From RYN-230 sp963717125 (GTDB lineage Bacteria; Actinomycetota; Actinomycetes; Streptosporangiales; Streptosporangiaceae): a stretch of DNA of 64,000 nt. How positions within the stretch are numbered: position 1 is the first letter of the stretch; each line of letters starts with the position of its first letter. Under the pieces are notes generated by a model. The model was given only the letters and a program-made list of their open reading frames with translations. It was not told the origin of the DNA and searched no databases. Location: the NCBI GenBank assembly GCA_963717125.1, contig CAVQVG010000006.1:186001-250000 (forward strand), written 5' to 3'. Below are positions 43,981 to 53,213 of the stretch, piece after piece. The translations under genes and the position numbers were made by a program.

Positions 43981-46228
43981 TCACTCGTTCCGCGCGACCT
44001 CGGGTCCCGTGATGCGATTGAGGAGCGGGAACGTCGAGGCGATGATCGCGAGCGAAACCGCAAGTCCGCCGATGACAGTGGCCCAGTACGCGATTCCTGG
44101 GAGGCTGAACGCGATGCCGACCTGGGAGTGGAGGTAGAGGGCACCCGCCACGAGGCCGACCGCGATCGACACCGCGGCGACGAGCAGGAGCGGCAGCGCA
44201 CTCTCCAGCGCGACGACACGATGCAGGAGCGCGGTGGGGACACCGGTGAGCCTGAGCAAGCTGAACGGGCGCTTCCGCTCGCCCAGCCCGGCGGCGATGT
44301 TCACGGCGAGACTGCAGGCGGCGATGATGAGGCTCGCCACGATGACCACGTCGGTCATGTCCTGGATCATGGTGAGGAGGCGCGCGGTCAACGGATCGGA
44401 CGCCTCGACTGAGACCGGTGTGCCCTGGAAGGGAAACGCCTGCTCGAGGGTGGTCCGTGCCCGTTCGAGCGAGCCGGGCGACCCGTCCGTGGCGACGACG
44501 ACCGCATCAACGGGGAGACGCGCGGCGCTCGCCACCGACAGGCCCGCGGACGGCCAGACCGTCGACGACGCGTGCGAGTTGTGCCCGAGGAGGTGCGAAA
44601 GGAAGTAGCCGACGTTCGCCACCGACGTTCCCGGCGCGCACTTGCCGATCGCGGGCGTCCGCGCCAGCTGGTCGCACGCGACGACCCCGAACGGTCGGCC
44701 GGGCTGGTTGCTCAGCGGACCTTGGGATGGGGTCTGGTGGACCAGCGTCACACTGCGCACTCCGGATGTCGTGCGGAGGTCGGTCAGCACGTGGCCTGGG
44801 ACGGAAGGAACTTGGGCGGAAGCGGGACAGTTCGTCGTCGAGAAGCTGCAGAACGGGTCGGCGAGGGTGTCTCTCCCCGCGCTGCCTCCGCCGGAGCTGC
44901 TGGCGGCCGCGATCGAGCTGAGCGCCCCGATCGCGGCGCTGGCCACGAAGAGGGCGATCACGAGCCCACTGATGAACCGGAAGGCCGCCTTGGGACTGTC
45001 GAGGAGCCGGCGGCCGGCGATAAGGGTAGAAGGACGGTTTGCCCGGCTGGCCATGAGCCGCGCACCCGCGGTCGTGAACCACGGTCCGGCGAGAACCAGC
45101 CCCACGATCAGGAGCACGAAGCCCGCGAGCAGCTCGAGAAGCTGGCCGCCGACGGCGCCCGGCTTGCCAGCGGCGTCGAAGTACGCGAGCACAGCGATGC
45201 CGGCGAGTAGCGGGATGATCCGTACGATCCGCGGTGGGGGGGACGACGCTCGCCGCTGCACGCCGAGCGGCGATATCTGGACCCTGCGAAGCGCGAGGCG
45301 AGCGGACACGACAGCGGCGACCGGGACGCCGATCACGGCGAGTACGATGTCGATCCCGTGCAGCGAGAGGTCGCCTTCAGCGAGGGGCGCTCCGGTGAAC
45401 GGCACGTGGTAGAGCAGCGGTTGGAAGACGAAGAAGAGTGCGAAGCCGACTGCGACGCCCGCGACCGACGCGACCACTGCCTCCACCGCGGAGACCACGG
45501 AGATCTGACGCGGCGTGGCGCCGACGAGGCGCATCGCGGCGAAGCGCTCCTCGCGCCGCGCGGCCGACAGCCGGCTGGCGGTCGCGATCAGGATCAGTAC
45601 TGGCAGCAAGAGCGCGACGGCCCCGCCGGCCAGGATGAACTGCAGAACGGGTCCGCTCCCGATGGCGTTCTGGCAGGCGTAGCAGTTGGCCGGCGTGCGT
45701 TGGATGGCTCCGACTTGAACCGCACCAGGTGCCTGCGAGAGCTGGCGCGTGGTGTGGCCGATGACGATGATCAGCGAGTTCGGGGACGGGAGCGCCGCTG
45801 CGCCGATGGTCCCGGTCTGCCTGGCCCGGAAACCGGTCGCGCAGCTCATTCGCCGGTTCGGACCGAAGAAGGGCCGTGAGGGCGGGCGAGGCAAAGTAGT
45901 CACCCGGTCCTGGCAGGTGGGGAAGCCCTGGCGGGACCGGAGCGTTCGGCCCGGTCGCGGCAACGTCGACCCGGTCGATCGCCTGGTTGCCGAACTGGTC
46001 AGTGCCGGACAGCCACCACAGCCGGCCGGATGTCGAGGTCGGTCGTGACGCCTGCGCCGAGGTGTCGAGCCACGCACCACGGTCCGTCTGGGCGTGCAGC
46101 CCGTTGACACCGGCCAGAGCAGCCAGCAGCAGGCCGACGCCGAGGGCGACAGCTGCCGCGGTGACGAGGACGCGCAGCGCGGCTTCACGTCCACTTCCGA
46201 GCGTCAGGCGCAGGCCGAGCCGAATCAT
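43981..46228 (-). pseudogene. FtsX/MacB-type ABC permease, frameshifted
   Basis: About 750 residues from ATG 46228, which overlaps the ATPase stop (ATGA). Helix 1 (VLVTAAAVALGVGLLLAALAG) and the first extracellular part read in one frame to about 45825. After CCAGGCAGACC the frame shifts by one base and the rest reads through: GPVLQFILAGGAVALLLPVL, RREERFAAMRLVGATPRQI, two further membrane blocks, ending at TGA 43981. Two FtsX domains of four helices are expected. Partner of the ATPase at 46225 in an efflux system. One extra base explains the break. Confidence 0.8.
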
Positions 46229-46971
46229 CCGGCCACCGCCGCGGTGGTGGCCACTCGTCCGTCGCGCACGATGACCTGGCGGTCGGCGTAGGCGGCGACG
46301 CGGGGTTCGTGGGTGACGAGGACGACGGTGGTCCCTTCCTCGCGCGCCGCACCAGTCATCAGGCCCATCACGAGTTCGCCGGTGAGCGAGTCGAGCGAGC
46401 CCGTCGGCTCGTCCGCGAACAGCACGTCCGGATGGGCGACGAGACCTCGCGCCAGCGCGACGCGCTGTGCCTGTCCGCCGGACATCTCGCCAGCGCGGTG
46501 ACCTTCCAAGCCATCGAGTTCGAGCCGTTCGAACCAGGCCCGCGCGCCGCGCAAGGCCTCCTTGCGGTGGGTTCCGCCGAGAAGGAGCGGCAGTGCGACG
46601 TTCTCCTCCGCGGTGAGCTCCGGGACGAGCTGGCCGGACTGGAAGACGAAGCCGAAACGGTCTCGACGGAGGCGGCTTCGCTGCTCCTCGCGCAGCGTGC
46701 CGAGGCGCTGGCCGTCGAAGGTGACCTCGCCGGAGTCCGGGACGAGGATGCCCGCCAGGCAGTGGAGCAGCGTGGACTTGCCCGAGCCGCTGGGGCCCAT
46801 CACGGCGAGGATCTCGCCTCGTTTCACCGACACGCTCGCTCCGCGAAGGGCAGGGGTCTCGCCGAAGGAGAGCACGAGATCTCGTGCCTCGACGATCACG
46901 CCTCCGCCCCCGGCCACAGAGCCCCCGACCACGGAGCCCCCGACCACAGGGGAGCCCTTCGCGCCGTTCAC
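46225..46971 (-). CDS. ABC transporter ATPase (MacB/LolD-like)
   Basis: 248 residues: Walker A GPSGSGKST near 60, Q-loop FVFQSGQ, signature EMSGGQAQR, Walker B VLFADEPTGSLDS, and switch His in VTHEPR. A Gly/Val-rich start with VVGGSVVGGSVAGG repeats may be an over-extended N-terminus; VIVEARDLVL is where the domain begins. Couples to the FtsX permease downstream (ATGA overlap) and follows the PadR gene (GTGA overlap). Confidence 0.9.
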   Translation of the reverse strand: MNGAKGSPVVGGSVVGGSVAGGGGVIVEARDLVLSFGETPALRGASVSVKRGEILAVMGPSGSGKSTLLHCLAGILVPDSGEVTFDGQRLGTLREEQRSRLRRDRFGFVFQSGQLVPELTAEENVALPLLLGGTHRKEALRGARAWFERLELDGLEGHRAGEMSGGQAQRVALARGLVAHPDVLFADEPTGSLDSLTGELVMGLMTGAAREEGTTVVLVTHEPRVAAYADRQVIVRDGRVATTAAVAG

Positions 46972-47504
46972 GACGCCACCTCCTCCGCGAGCGGGGTGAG
47001 CCGTGCCGCGGTGAGGTCGATCCAGCGCAGGTCGGCCTCGAGATGGAACAGGCCGTGGTCGGCGAGTAGGGCATCAACGAGGTTGCCGGTTTGCTTGAGC
47101 TCGGTGAGCTCGCGCATCCGAGCGAGGTGCGTGGCCCGCTGCACGTCGAGGTACTCCGCCGCGGGCCGGCCGAGCATGAGGGAGAGCACGACCTTCACGA
47201 AGAGATCGCTCTGGAGGTGGGGCTCGGCCGGGATCGGCTCCGCGAGCCAGGCCTCCACCTGGCCCTTCCCCGCCTCGGTGATGGTGTAGCGCTTGCGGTC
47301 CGGGCCGGCGCCGGGTTCAACCGCTCCAGCCGTCGCCTGTCCGTCCCGCGCCAGCCGGGCAAGGGTGGCGTAGACCTGGCCAAACGGCAGGGGCCTGCCG
47401 CGGCCGAAGTAGGTGTCATAGTCACGCTTCAGGTCGTAGCCGTGGCTCGGTTCACGATCGAGGAGCCCGAGGAGGGCCATGGGGACGCTCACACCCTGGA
47501 GCAT
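46968..47504 (-). CDS. PadR-family transcriptional regulator
   Basis: 178 residues from ATG 47504. N-terminal winged helix: ALLGLLDREPSHGYDLKRDYD, GQVYATLARLARDGQ and RKRYTITEAGK; C-terminal dimerisation helices follow. It heads the three-gene efflux operon and probably represses it until an antibiotic-like ligand binds. The ATG lies in the operator and the transcript appears leaderless, so the longer frame to 47573 is not used. Confidence 0.9.
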   Translation of the reverse strand: MLQGVSVPMALLGLLDREPSHGYDLKRDYDTYFGRGRPLPFGQVYATLARLARDGQATAGAVEPGAGPDRKRYTITEAGKGQVEAWLAEPIPAEPHLQSDLFVKVVLSLMLGRPAAEYLDVQRATHLARMRELTELKQTGNLVDALLADHGLFHLEADLRWIDLTAARLTPLAEEVAS

Positions 47505-47517
47505 ACACTGAATGTAT
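47503..47517. promoter_or_regulatory. Operator overlapping PadR start and -10
   Basis: Palindrome ATACA-N5-TGTAT. On the minus strand TATACA within it lies at -10 distance from the ATG at 47504, consistent with autorepression of a leaderless mRNA. Confidence 0.55.
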
Positions 47518-47733
47518 ACTCCGGGGCACTGTAGCGATGCGCAACGTGGCGTCGGTGGACGGCCTGCGGGCACCCTGAAGCCGAACGTGGGCCTTATGCC
47601 CGAATAGTCAGGACTCGATTCTGAGGTTCCTGGGTATAGCCGTTGCGGAACCCGCGCCGCTGGCCTGGCTCGGAGCTCACGGACTCATCCCATGGGTCGG
47701 CGGCCACCTATCGCTGGCAGAAGGGGCCGTGCC

Positions 47734-49212
47734 ATGGCGCATGCAGACGAGCAGGGGCCGAAGATCCTCGATTTGCCGATCGGCCTGGACGCCACCGGGA
47801 TGCGGCAGGAGTTCGACAGCCTGGGCAAGGTGGAGGTGCCCGCGGACCGGTACTGGGGCGCGCAGACCCAGCGCAGCCTGGAGCACTTCAACATCGGTCA
47901 CGACCGGATGCCGAAGGAGGTGTACCACGCCTACGGGTATGTGAAGAAAGCGGCGGCGGTCGTCAACACCCGCGCCGGGCGGCTGCCGGCCTGGAAGGGC
48001 GAGCTGATCCAGCGGGTCTGCGACGAGGTGATCAGCGGGGCGCTGGACGCCGATTTCCCGCTGTATGTGTTCCAGACTGGGTCGGGGACCCAGTCGAACA
48101 TGAACGTGAACGAGGTCATCTCCAACCGGTGCATCCAGCTGGTGGGCGGCACGCTCGGCTCCCAGGAACCGATCCACCCCAATGATCACGTGAACATGGG
48201 GCAGTCGAGCAACGACACGTTTCCGACGGCAATGCACATCGCGGCCTACACGATGGCGACGAAGAAGACGATCCCCGCGCTCAAGCGGCTCCGCGACGCG
48301 ACCGAGCGCAACGCGAAAAAGTGGGCCGACGTGGTGAAGATCGGCCGGACCCACCTCGAGGACGCCACCCCGCTGACCGTGGGCCAGGAGTGGTCCGGCT
48401 ACACCGGGGCGCTCGATGACGCCATCGCCGAGGTCGAGCACGCCACGCACGGCCTGCTGAAGCTGGCCATGGGCGGCACGGCCGTCGGGACCGGGCTGAA
48501 CGCCCCAGCCGGGTTCGGCGAGGACGTGGCGGCGGAAATAGCGTCGATGACGAGCGCTCCGTTCGAGACCGCCGCCAACAAGTTCACCGCCCAGGGCACG
48601 CTGGACCGGATGGTGCGCGCGCACGGCGGGCTGCGGGCCGCGGCCGTCACCCTGTTCAAGATCGCTAATGACCTGCGCTGGATGGGTTCCGGTCCGCGTA
48701 CCGGGATCCATGAGCTGATCTTCCCGGCCAACGAGCCCGGGTCCTCGATCATGCCGGGCAAGGTCAACCCGACCCAGGCCGAGGCGATGCTGATGGTCGC
48801 CATCGAGGTCATCGCCTCCGACGTGGCGGTGAGCATGGGCGGCGCGGAGGGCAACTTCGAGCTGAATGCCTTCCGGCCGGTCCTGATCAGCAACTACCTT
48901 CACTCGGCGCTGATCATGGCCGACATGTGCGACCACTTCCGCGAGTTCATGGTCGAGGGCACCAAGCTCAATGAGGCGAAACTGAAGGAGAACATCGAGC
49001 GGTCGGTGATGATGGTCACCGCGCTGTCCCCGGTGATCGGCTACGACAAGGCCGCGGCCATCTCCTACTACGCCATCGACAAGAACCTCACCCTGAAGGA
49101 GGCCGCGCTGGCCAAGGGCGTGAGCGAGGACCTGTTCGACCGGGTCGTTGTCCCGATCGCGCTGACCCGGCCCGGCTCCGCCGACGTGCCGTCGGGCCCG
49201 GAGAAGGCCTGA
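47734..49212 (+). CDS. fumC: Class II fumarate hydratase
   Basis: 492 residues from ATG 47734 (AAGGGG upstream). Interconverts fumarate and L-malate in the TCA cycle, cytosolic homotetramer. Family motifs: TGSGTQSNMNVNEV, NDHVNMGQSSNDTFPTAMH, GRTHLEDATPLT with the catalytic His, and the signature GSSIMPGKVNP near 320. Full length. One base separates it from the aquaporin start, so the two are co-transcribed. Confidence 0.95.
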   Translation: MAHADEQGPKILDLPIGLDATGMRQEFDSLGKVEVPADRYWGAQTQRSLEHFNIGHDRMPKEVYHAYGYVKKAAAVVNTRAGRLPAWKGELIQRVCDEVISGALDADFPLYVFQTGSGTQSNMNVNEVISNRCIQLVGGTLGSQEPIHPNDHVNMGQSSNDTFPTAMHIAAYTMATKKTIPALKRLRDATERNAKKWADVVKIGRTHLEDATPLTVGQEWSGYTGALDDAIAEVEHATHGLLKLAMGGTAVGTGLNAPAGFGEDVAAEIASMTSAPFETAANKFTAQGTLDRMVRAHGGLRAAAVTLFKIANDLRWMGSGPRTGIHELIFPANEPGSSIMPGKVNPTQAEAMLMVAIEVIASDVAVSMGGAEGNFELNAFRPVLISNYLHSALIMADMCDHFREFMVEGTKLNEAKLKENIERSVMMVTALSPVIGYDKAAAISYYAIDKNLTLKEAALAKGVSEDLFDRVVVPIALTRPGSADVPSGPEKA

Positions 49213-49213
49213 C

Positions 49214-50113
49214 ATGAAGTCCCCGTCTGACGAGTTGACGGGGCGCAGCTCGATGCCGGTCGGCCGGGCGGCGCTGATCGCGTCGGTCGGCGGTCAGCGC
49301 GGCTGGGCCGACTGGGCCAATCCGGACCACCGGCTGCGGCGATTGCTGGCCGAGTTCATCGGGATGGCCGGGCTGACCTTCGTGCTGTCCGGCGGCGCGG
49401 CCATCCTGGTTCGGTACGGCGGCCACGCCCTGCAGCCCTGGCAGACCGTGCTGGTGCTCTCCCTCATCTCGGCGCTGTGGCTGGTCGTGGCCGTCTACTT
49501 CCTCGGCGACATCTCCGCCCACTTCAACCCGGCGACGACGCTGGCGTTCGCGCTGCGCCGCGATATGGGCTGGGTGATGGCCGGTGCGTACTGGATCGTC
49601 CAGTTCGCGGCCGCCATATGCGGGTCTCTGCTGGGCCGCGCCTTCTTCGGCCCGGCCGGGAACCTGGCCGCCACGATGCCCAAACCCGGCCAGTCCTGGC
49701 AGGCGGCTGGCTTCGAGGCGATCCTCACCTTTGGCCTGGTGCTGATGATCCTGAACCTGGCCAACGGGCCGAAGCTCAACGGCCCGTTCGTGCCGCTGGC
49801 CGTCGGGGCCTACATCCTGGCCTGGGGCACGATGGGCGGCCCCTACGAAGGCGCGTCGATGAACCCCGCGCGGAGCTTCGGGCCCGACGTCGCCATCGGG
49901 AACTTGTCCACCTGGTGGGTCTACCTGGTCGGGCCAGCGGCCGGCGCCGTCGCCGCCGTCGGGGTGGCCCATGTCCTTCGTGGGCCGGCCAAAGTCCAGG
50001 AAGCCGCCGCCGCCGTGGGCACCCCCCTCGCGGCCCCCTCGACGACGGCGGCTGAGCCGCCAAGCGTGGTTTCCGCACCTGGGCGTGCCGAACCCCCGGT
50101 AGACGGCGCCTGA
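49214..50113 (+). CDS. Aquaporin/MIP-family channel
   Basis: 299 residues, six helices with the two half-helix NPA motifs HFNPATT near 100 and SMNPARSFGPD near 218, the hallmark of the MIP family. GTMGGPYEGA lies between them. The N-terminal 45 residues and the Ala/Pro-rich C-terminal 40 are cytosolic tails. Water or small neutral solute passage is expected; the filter residues do not let me choose between aquaporin and glycerol facilitator. Co-transcribed with fumC, terminator eight bases after the stop. Confidence 0.9.
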   Translation: MKSPSDELTGRSSMPVGRAALIASVGGQRGWADWANPDHRLRRLLAEFIGMAGLTFVLSGGAAILVRYGGHALQPWQTVLVLSLISALWLVVAVYFLGDISAHFNPATTLAFALRRDMGWVMAGAYWIVQFAAAICGSLLGRAFFGPAGNLAATMPKPGQSWQAAGFEAILTFGLVLMILNLANGPKLNGPFVPLAVGAYILAWGTMGGPYEGASMNPARSFGPDVAIGNLSTWWVYLVGPAAGAVAAVGVAHVLRGPAKVQEAAAAVGTPLAAPSTTAAEPPSVVSAPGRAEPPVDGA

Positions 50114-50120
50114 TCGGGGC

Positions 50121-50154
50121 GGCGGATGCGGCCCACCATTCCGCCGCATCCGCC
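50121..50154 (+). terminator. Strong hairpin terminator after fumC-aquaporin
   Basis: GGCGGATGCGGC and GCCGCATCCGCC (12 bp) with a ten-base loop. Confidence 0.8.
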
Positions 50155-50393
50155 CCCCGAACCCGCGACATCCGGGGCGAAAGCGCTGCGCGCCGGAATC
50201 ATTTGCCTATGTCCGGTCATCGGATGGGTGGCGGGAACATGGTGGACACGGCACGGGATTGGCTTTGGTCCTGGGTGGATATCACCCTGTCACACCGGTC
50301 ACGCCGGCTGACGGGTAGATAGATCATTTGTGGTGTTATGGCAGGGTGACCTGACCGGGTACAGGTAGCTCAGCGCAGGGACCGGGGGTAGGG

Positions 50394-51020
50394 ATGGCAC
50401 GAAGGACGATCGTCGCGCTAGAAGACGATCTTGATGGCGGGCCGGCGGACGAGACCGTCCGGTTCGGCGTGGGCGGCTCAGAATACGAGATCGACCTGAG
50501 TGAGCGGAACGCCGCGAAGCTACGGGCACAGCTCGCGCCGTTTGTCGAGCATGCCCGCCGGGCCAGCGGCCAGCCGCGCCGCCCGGTGCGCACCGCGGCC
50601 AGCCGGCGCCGCAGCCGGGACATCCGGGCGTGGGCCCGGGACCAGGGCGTCCAGCTCAGCGAGCGGGGCCGGATCCCGGCCGGCATCGCGGCCCAGTACG
50701 AAGCCGAGACGAGCCCGGGCTCCCGCCGGTTAGCCGCCGGCACCCGGGTGCGCAGACGGCTGAGCCCGTGCCCCCGGCGCGATAACCGCTGGTACCTGGC
50801 GGCCGGTCATGCCATAGTCGGCCGTGAAGTCACGCTCGCCGAGCTGGCGGAGGGAGGTGCGGTCCATGTCACGTATTCCATCCGCGCCTCCCGCCTGGTC
50901 CTGACTTCCCCGGCGCGGGGCGCCCACGGCGAAAGCTGGGGCACATGCACGCGAGCATTCACAACATCACCTTCGACTGCGCCGACGCCCGGGCGCAGGC
51001 CATGTTCTGGGCGGCCGTAA
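50394..51020 (+). CDS. lsr2: Lsr2 nucleoid protein with abnormal C-terminal extension
   Basis: Residues 1-105 are a full Lsr2: dimerisation strands RRTIVALEDDLDGG and ETVRFGVGGSEYEIDLS, and the DNA-binding helix pair ending DQGVQLSERGRIPAG with the RGR minor-groove hook. Lsr2 is an H-NS-like xenogeneic silencer of about 110 residues. Here the frame stays open for another 100 residues of low-quality sequence and runs 76 bp into the next gene. A stop in a neighbouring frame (TAG about 50730) suggests a lost stop or one-base indel near 50715. An acquired extension is the alternative. Confidence 0.8.
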   Translation: MARRTIVALEDDLDGGPADETVRFGVGGSEYEIDLSERNAAKLRAQLAPFVEHARRASGQPRRPVRTAASRRRSRDIRAWARDQGVQLSERGRIPAGIAAQYEAETSPGSRRLAAGTRVRRRLSPCPRRDNRWYLAAGHAIVGREVTLAELAEGGAVHVTYSIRASRLVLTSPARGAHGESWGTCTRAFTTSPSTAPTPGRRPCSGRP

Positions 51021-51304
51021 CCGGCGGGACCGCGGAGCAGCGGGACGCCACCCCCGGGCACGTCGAGTACGTGGTCCTGCCCGCGGCGGCGGGCACGCCG
51101 CGGCTGTACTTCACCACCGTCCCGGAGCCGAAGCAGATGAAGAACCGGGTCCATCTGGACCTGGACCCGCCCGGCCACGGCCAGCAGGCCGAGCTGGCCC
51201 GGCTGGCCGGCCTGGGCGCCCGGGTGGCCGGCGGCCAGCCGCCCGGCGCCGGCTGGGTCATCCTGGCCGACCCGGAAGGCAACGAGTTCTGCCTGGAGCC
51301 GTGA
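50945..51304 (+). CDS. VOC-family (glyoxalase-like) protein
   Basis: 119 residues: one glyoxalase/bleomycin-resistance-like module (NITFDCADARAQAMFWAAV, EYVVLPAAAG, KNRVHLDLDPP, DPEGNEFCLEP with metal-type Glu). Matches the actinobacterial glyoxalase-like domain proteins; substrate unknown. Its start overlaps the extended Lsr2 frame, another hint that the Lsr2 extension is not native. Confidence 0.85.
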   Translation: MHASIHNITFDCADARAQAMFWAAVTGGTAEQRDATPGHVEYVVLPAAAGTPRLYFTTVPEPKQMKNRVHLDLDPPGHGQQAELARLAGLGARVAGGQPPGAGWVILADPEGNEFCLEP

Positions 51305-51307
51305 ACT

Positions 51308-51329
51308 GGCCCACGGCCAGCCGCGGGCC
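51308..51329. terminator. Possible hairpin between convergent genes
   Basis: GGCCCACGGC and GCCGCGGGCC pair with one mismatch, four bases after the VOC stop. Confidence 0.35.
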
Positions 51330-51381
51330 GCCGTTCCCGTCCCGCCGCACGCCCGGCGGCCGGAAATGCGCTGAACCCGGC

Positions 51382-51867
51382 CTAGCCGCGCGCCGGGCCC
51401 GCCGGGATCAGGCCCTGGTAGTCCGCGGGCAGCTCAACGATCACGTCGAACCATTCCTTGCTGGTGACCGCCTCGGCCGGCATGATCTCCAGGTACCGGT
51501 GCTCCGCCTCGTCCACCAGCGGGGCGTAGGTCCGCGGCAGCAGGGTGGCCAGGTGCGCCACCGACTCCGGGCTGAGCGCGCTGCCGAACGCGAAGAACAC
51601 CCCGCGGGCGTGCTGCAGCGCGATCTCGACGTCGGTGCCCTCGCGGTTCGCCACCCGGTCCAGAAATTCATCGATACCGAACGCCACTGCCTTCGACTCG
51701 GTGTGCAGCCAGGGCATCAGCTGGGGGGGCAGCTCAAGCGCGATGCGCCGCACTTCGCCACCCGGCAGCCGTTCGGCCAGCGTGGCCTCGGTCGCGCGCT
51801 CGGCCGCCTCGGTGCCCAGGCCGCCGGAGCCCTGCTGGACCAGCCCGATGAACTCGCTGTATTCCAT
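51382..51867 (-). CDS. DUF2267-family protein
   Basis: 161 residues from ATG 51867 (GGGGAG upstream; the frame to 51933 is longer but lacks a site). MEYSEFIGLVQ, ATLAERLPGGEVRRIALELP and EFLDRVANREG are characteristic of DUF2267, here with a C-terminal addition (EIMPAEAVTSKEWFDVIVELP). Soluble, function unknown. Convergent with the VOC gene. Confidence 0.8.
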   Translation of the reverse strand: MEYSEFIGLVQQGSGGLGTEAAERATEATLAERLPGGEVRRIALELPPQLMPWLHTESKAVAFGIDEFLDRVANREGTDVEIALQHARGVFFAFGSALSPESVAHLATLLPRTYAPLVDEAEHRYLEIMPAEAVTSKEWFDVIVELPADYQGLIPAGPARG

Positions 51868-51981
51868 GCCAGCTCCCCGTCGTCTCAGCCCGGTCCGCGG
51901 CTCGGCCCCTGCCCGGTTCGGCCCGGCCCACACCGGGCGCGGGCAGGACTACCCGGCTGGCGGATGCGCGGCGGCGACCTC

Positions 51982-52026
51982 TGTAAAGGTTCCTTGACAT
52001 GGGAGTGAGGTAAAGCTACCTTTACA
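51982..52026 (+). promoter_or_regulatory. Promoter and operator of the XRE-membrane protein pair
   Basis: TTGACA (51994-51999), a 17-base spacer, TACCTT (52017-52022), then ATG at 52029, so the mRNA is probably leaderless. Half-sites TGTAAAGGT (51982) and ACCTTTACA (52018) form an inverted repeat around the promoter, and GGTAAAG at 52009 adds a closer GTAAAG-N4-CTTTAC palindrome on the -10. Autoregulation by the XRE protein is the simple reading. Confidence 0.7.
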
Positions 52027-52028
52027 TC

Positions 52029-52241
52029 ATGCGGAACCGGGTCAGGGAGCAGCGCAGGCAGCGCGGGCTGTCCCAGGCGGAGGTAGCGGCCGCGCTGGGC
52101 GTGTCCCGGCAGACGGTGATCTCCATCGAGAGCGGCCGTTACCTGCCGTCGCTGCCGCTGGCGTTCCGGATCGCACGGTTCTTCGAGGTACCGGTGGACA
52201 AGATGTTCGATCCCGAGGATGAGGAGGCGGGACCATGCTGA
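52029..52241 (+). CDS. Small XRE-family HTH regulator
   Basis: 70 residues, all helix-turn-helix: LSQAEVAAALGVSRQTVISIE and FEVPVDKMFD, the YozG/YgzD-like minimal Cro type. Overlaps the next gene by seven bases, a common pairing of such regulators with small membrane proteins. Confidence 0.9.
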   Translation: MRNRVREQRRQRGLSQAEVAAALGVSRQTVISIESGRYLPSLPLAFRIARFFEVPVDKMFDPEDEEAGPC

Positions 52242-52690
52242 AGGTCATCCCCGCGAGGCTGCGCAAGCCCCTGCTGTACACCGTGATCGGGGTCGTCTTC
52301 GCCGCCGCATGGCTGGTGCGGGGCGGTCACACCTGGTGGATCTCGATCATGGTCCTGGTGGTTACGGCCGTCCGGGTGACCGCGGTTTACCTGCAGGCCG
52401 CGAAAGACACCGACGAGGGTGCGCTGGCCGGCTCCCGGGCGGACGAGCGGCTGAAGCTGCTGAACGCGCGGTCGCGCGCGCTGGCCGGCATCTTCGCCTG
52501 GGTCGCGACGTTTGCCGCCCTGTCGATCGCGGTGGCGGCCGGGGAGACATGGTGGCCATACGCGGCCATTCTGGCCGTGACCGGCCTCGGTTACCTGTTC
52601 GGCCTGTCCAACTACGGGATCGGCGAGCAGGATCCGGCCGAGGAGGACGCCGACGCTGAGTACGACGCGCCCTCCCCGGTCACATCGTGA
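52235..52690 (+). CDS. Four-TM membrane protein paired with the XRE regulator
   Basis: 151 residues; helices near 11-27, 33-50, 83-105 and 109-127, with a charged acidic tail (EEDADAEYD). Translationally coupled to the XRE gene, as in DUF2178-like pairs. Function unknown; a regulator-controlled membrane stress or transport role is possible. Confidence 0.75.
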   Translation: MLKVIPARLRKPLLYTVIGVVFAAAWLVRGGHTWWISIMVLVVTAVRVTAVYLQAAKDTDEGALAGSRADERLKLLNARSRALAGIFAWVATFAALSIAVAAGETWWPYAAILAVTGLGYLFGLSNYGIGEQDPAEEDADAEYDAPSPVTS

Positions 52691-52697
52691 CGCAGGC

Positions 52698-53210
52698 TCA
52701 GCCGGCCGTATCGCCGTGGAACGTGAACCGGGTAGGGGAGCCGGTGAAGTCCCGGGAGTCGAGCGCGAACACCCACTCCGGCCGCAGGCTGAACACGCTG
52801 TTCGACGCGGGGTCCACCATCTCTGGGCCGTAGCTGGTGCCGTACTTGGCGTTCTCCGCCGCGAGCATCCTGGCCAGCGCGCCCGGGTCGGTGACCAGGC
52901 GCGCCCGGCCCTGCACCACGACCGGCTCGAGCGGATCGCCGGTGGCCAGCGAGCAGCGCGGCTGCGCGGTCAGGTTGCGCGCCTTGCGGGATCCGGTGGA
53001 GCTGCTGAACCAGAGCTGGCCGGCCGCCCAGACGGCCCAGACCGGCATCAGGTGCGGCGCCCCGGCCGGGGTCACCGTGGCCAGCCAGAAGTCGTGCGAG
53101 CGGATCAGCCGCTGCTCCGCCCACGACCAGGGCAGCAGGCCACTGCCCGCGGTCGCGGGCTGGGTTCCGTAGCCGGGCATGTACGGCCGCGCGGCGATCG
53201 GCTCGGTCAT
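52698..53210 (-). CDS. Pyridoxamine-phosphate-oxidase-fold flavoprotein
   Basis: 170 residues with a split-barrel: FWLATVTPAGAPHLMPVWAVW, LWFSSSTGSRKARNL and ARLVTDPGALARM. Such proteins bind FMN or F420 and reduce varied substrates; the actinobacterial branch is often F420-dependent. Four bases after the decarboxylase stop, so in one operon with it. Substrate unknown. Confidence 0.82.
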   Translation of the reverse strand: MTEPIAARPYMPGYGTQPATAGSGLLPWSWAEQRLIRSHDFWLATVTPAGAPHLMPVWAVWAAGQLWFSSSTGSRKARNLTAQPRCSLATGDPLEPVVVQGRARLVTDPGALARMLAAENAKYGTSYGPEMVDPASNSVFSLRPEWVFALDSRDFTGSPTRFTFHGDTAG

Positions 53211-53213
53211 GGC

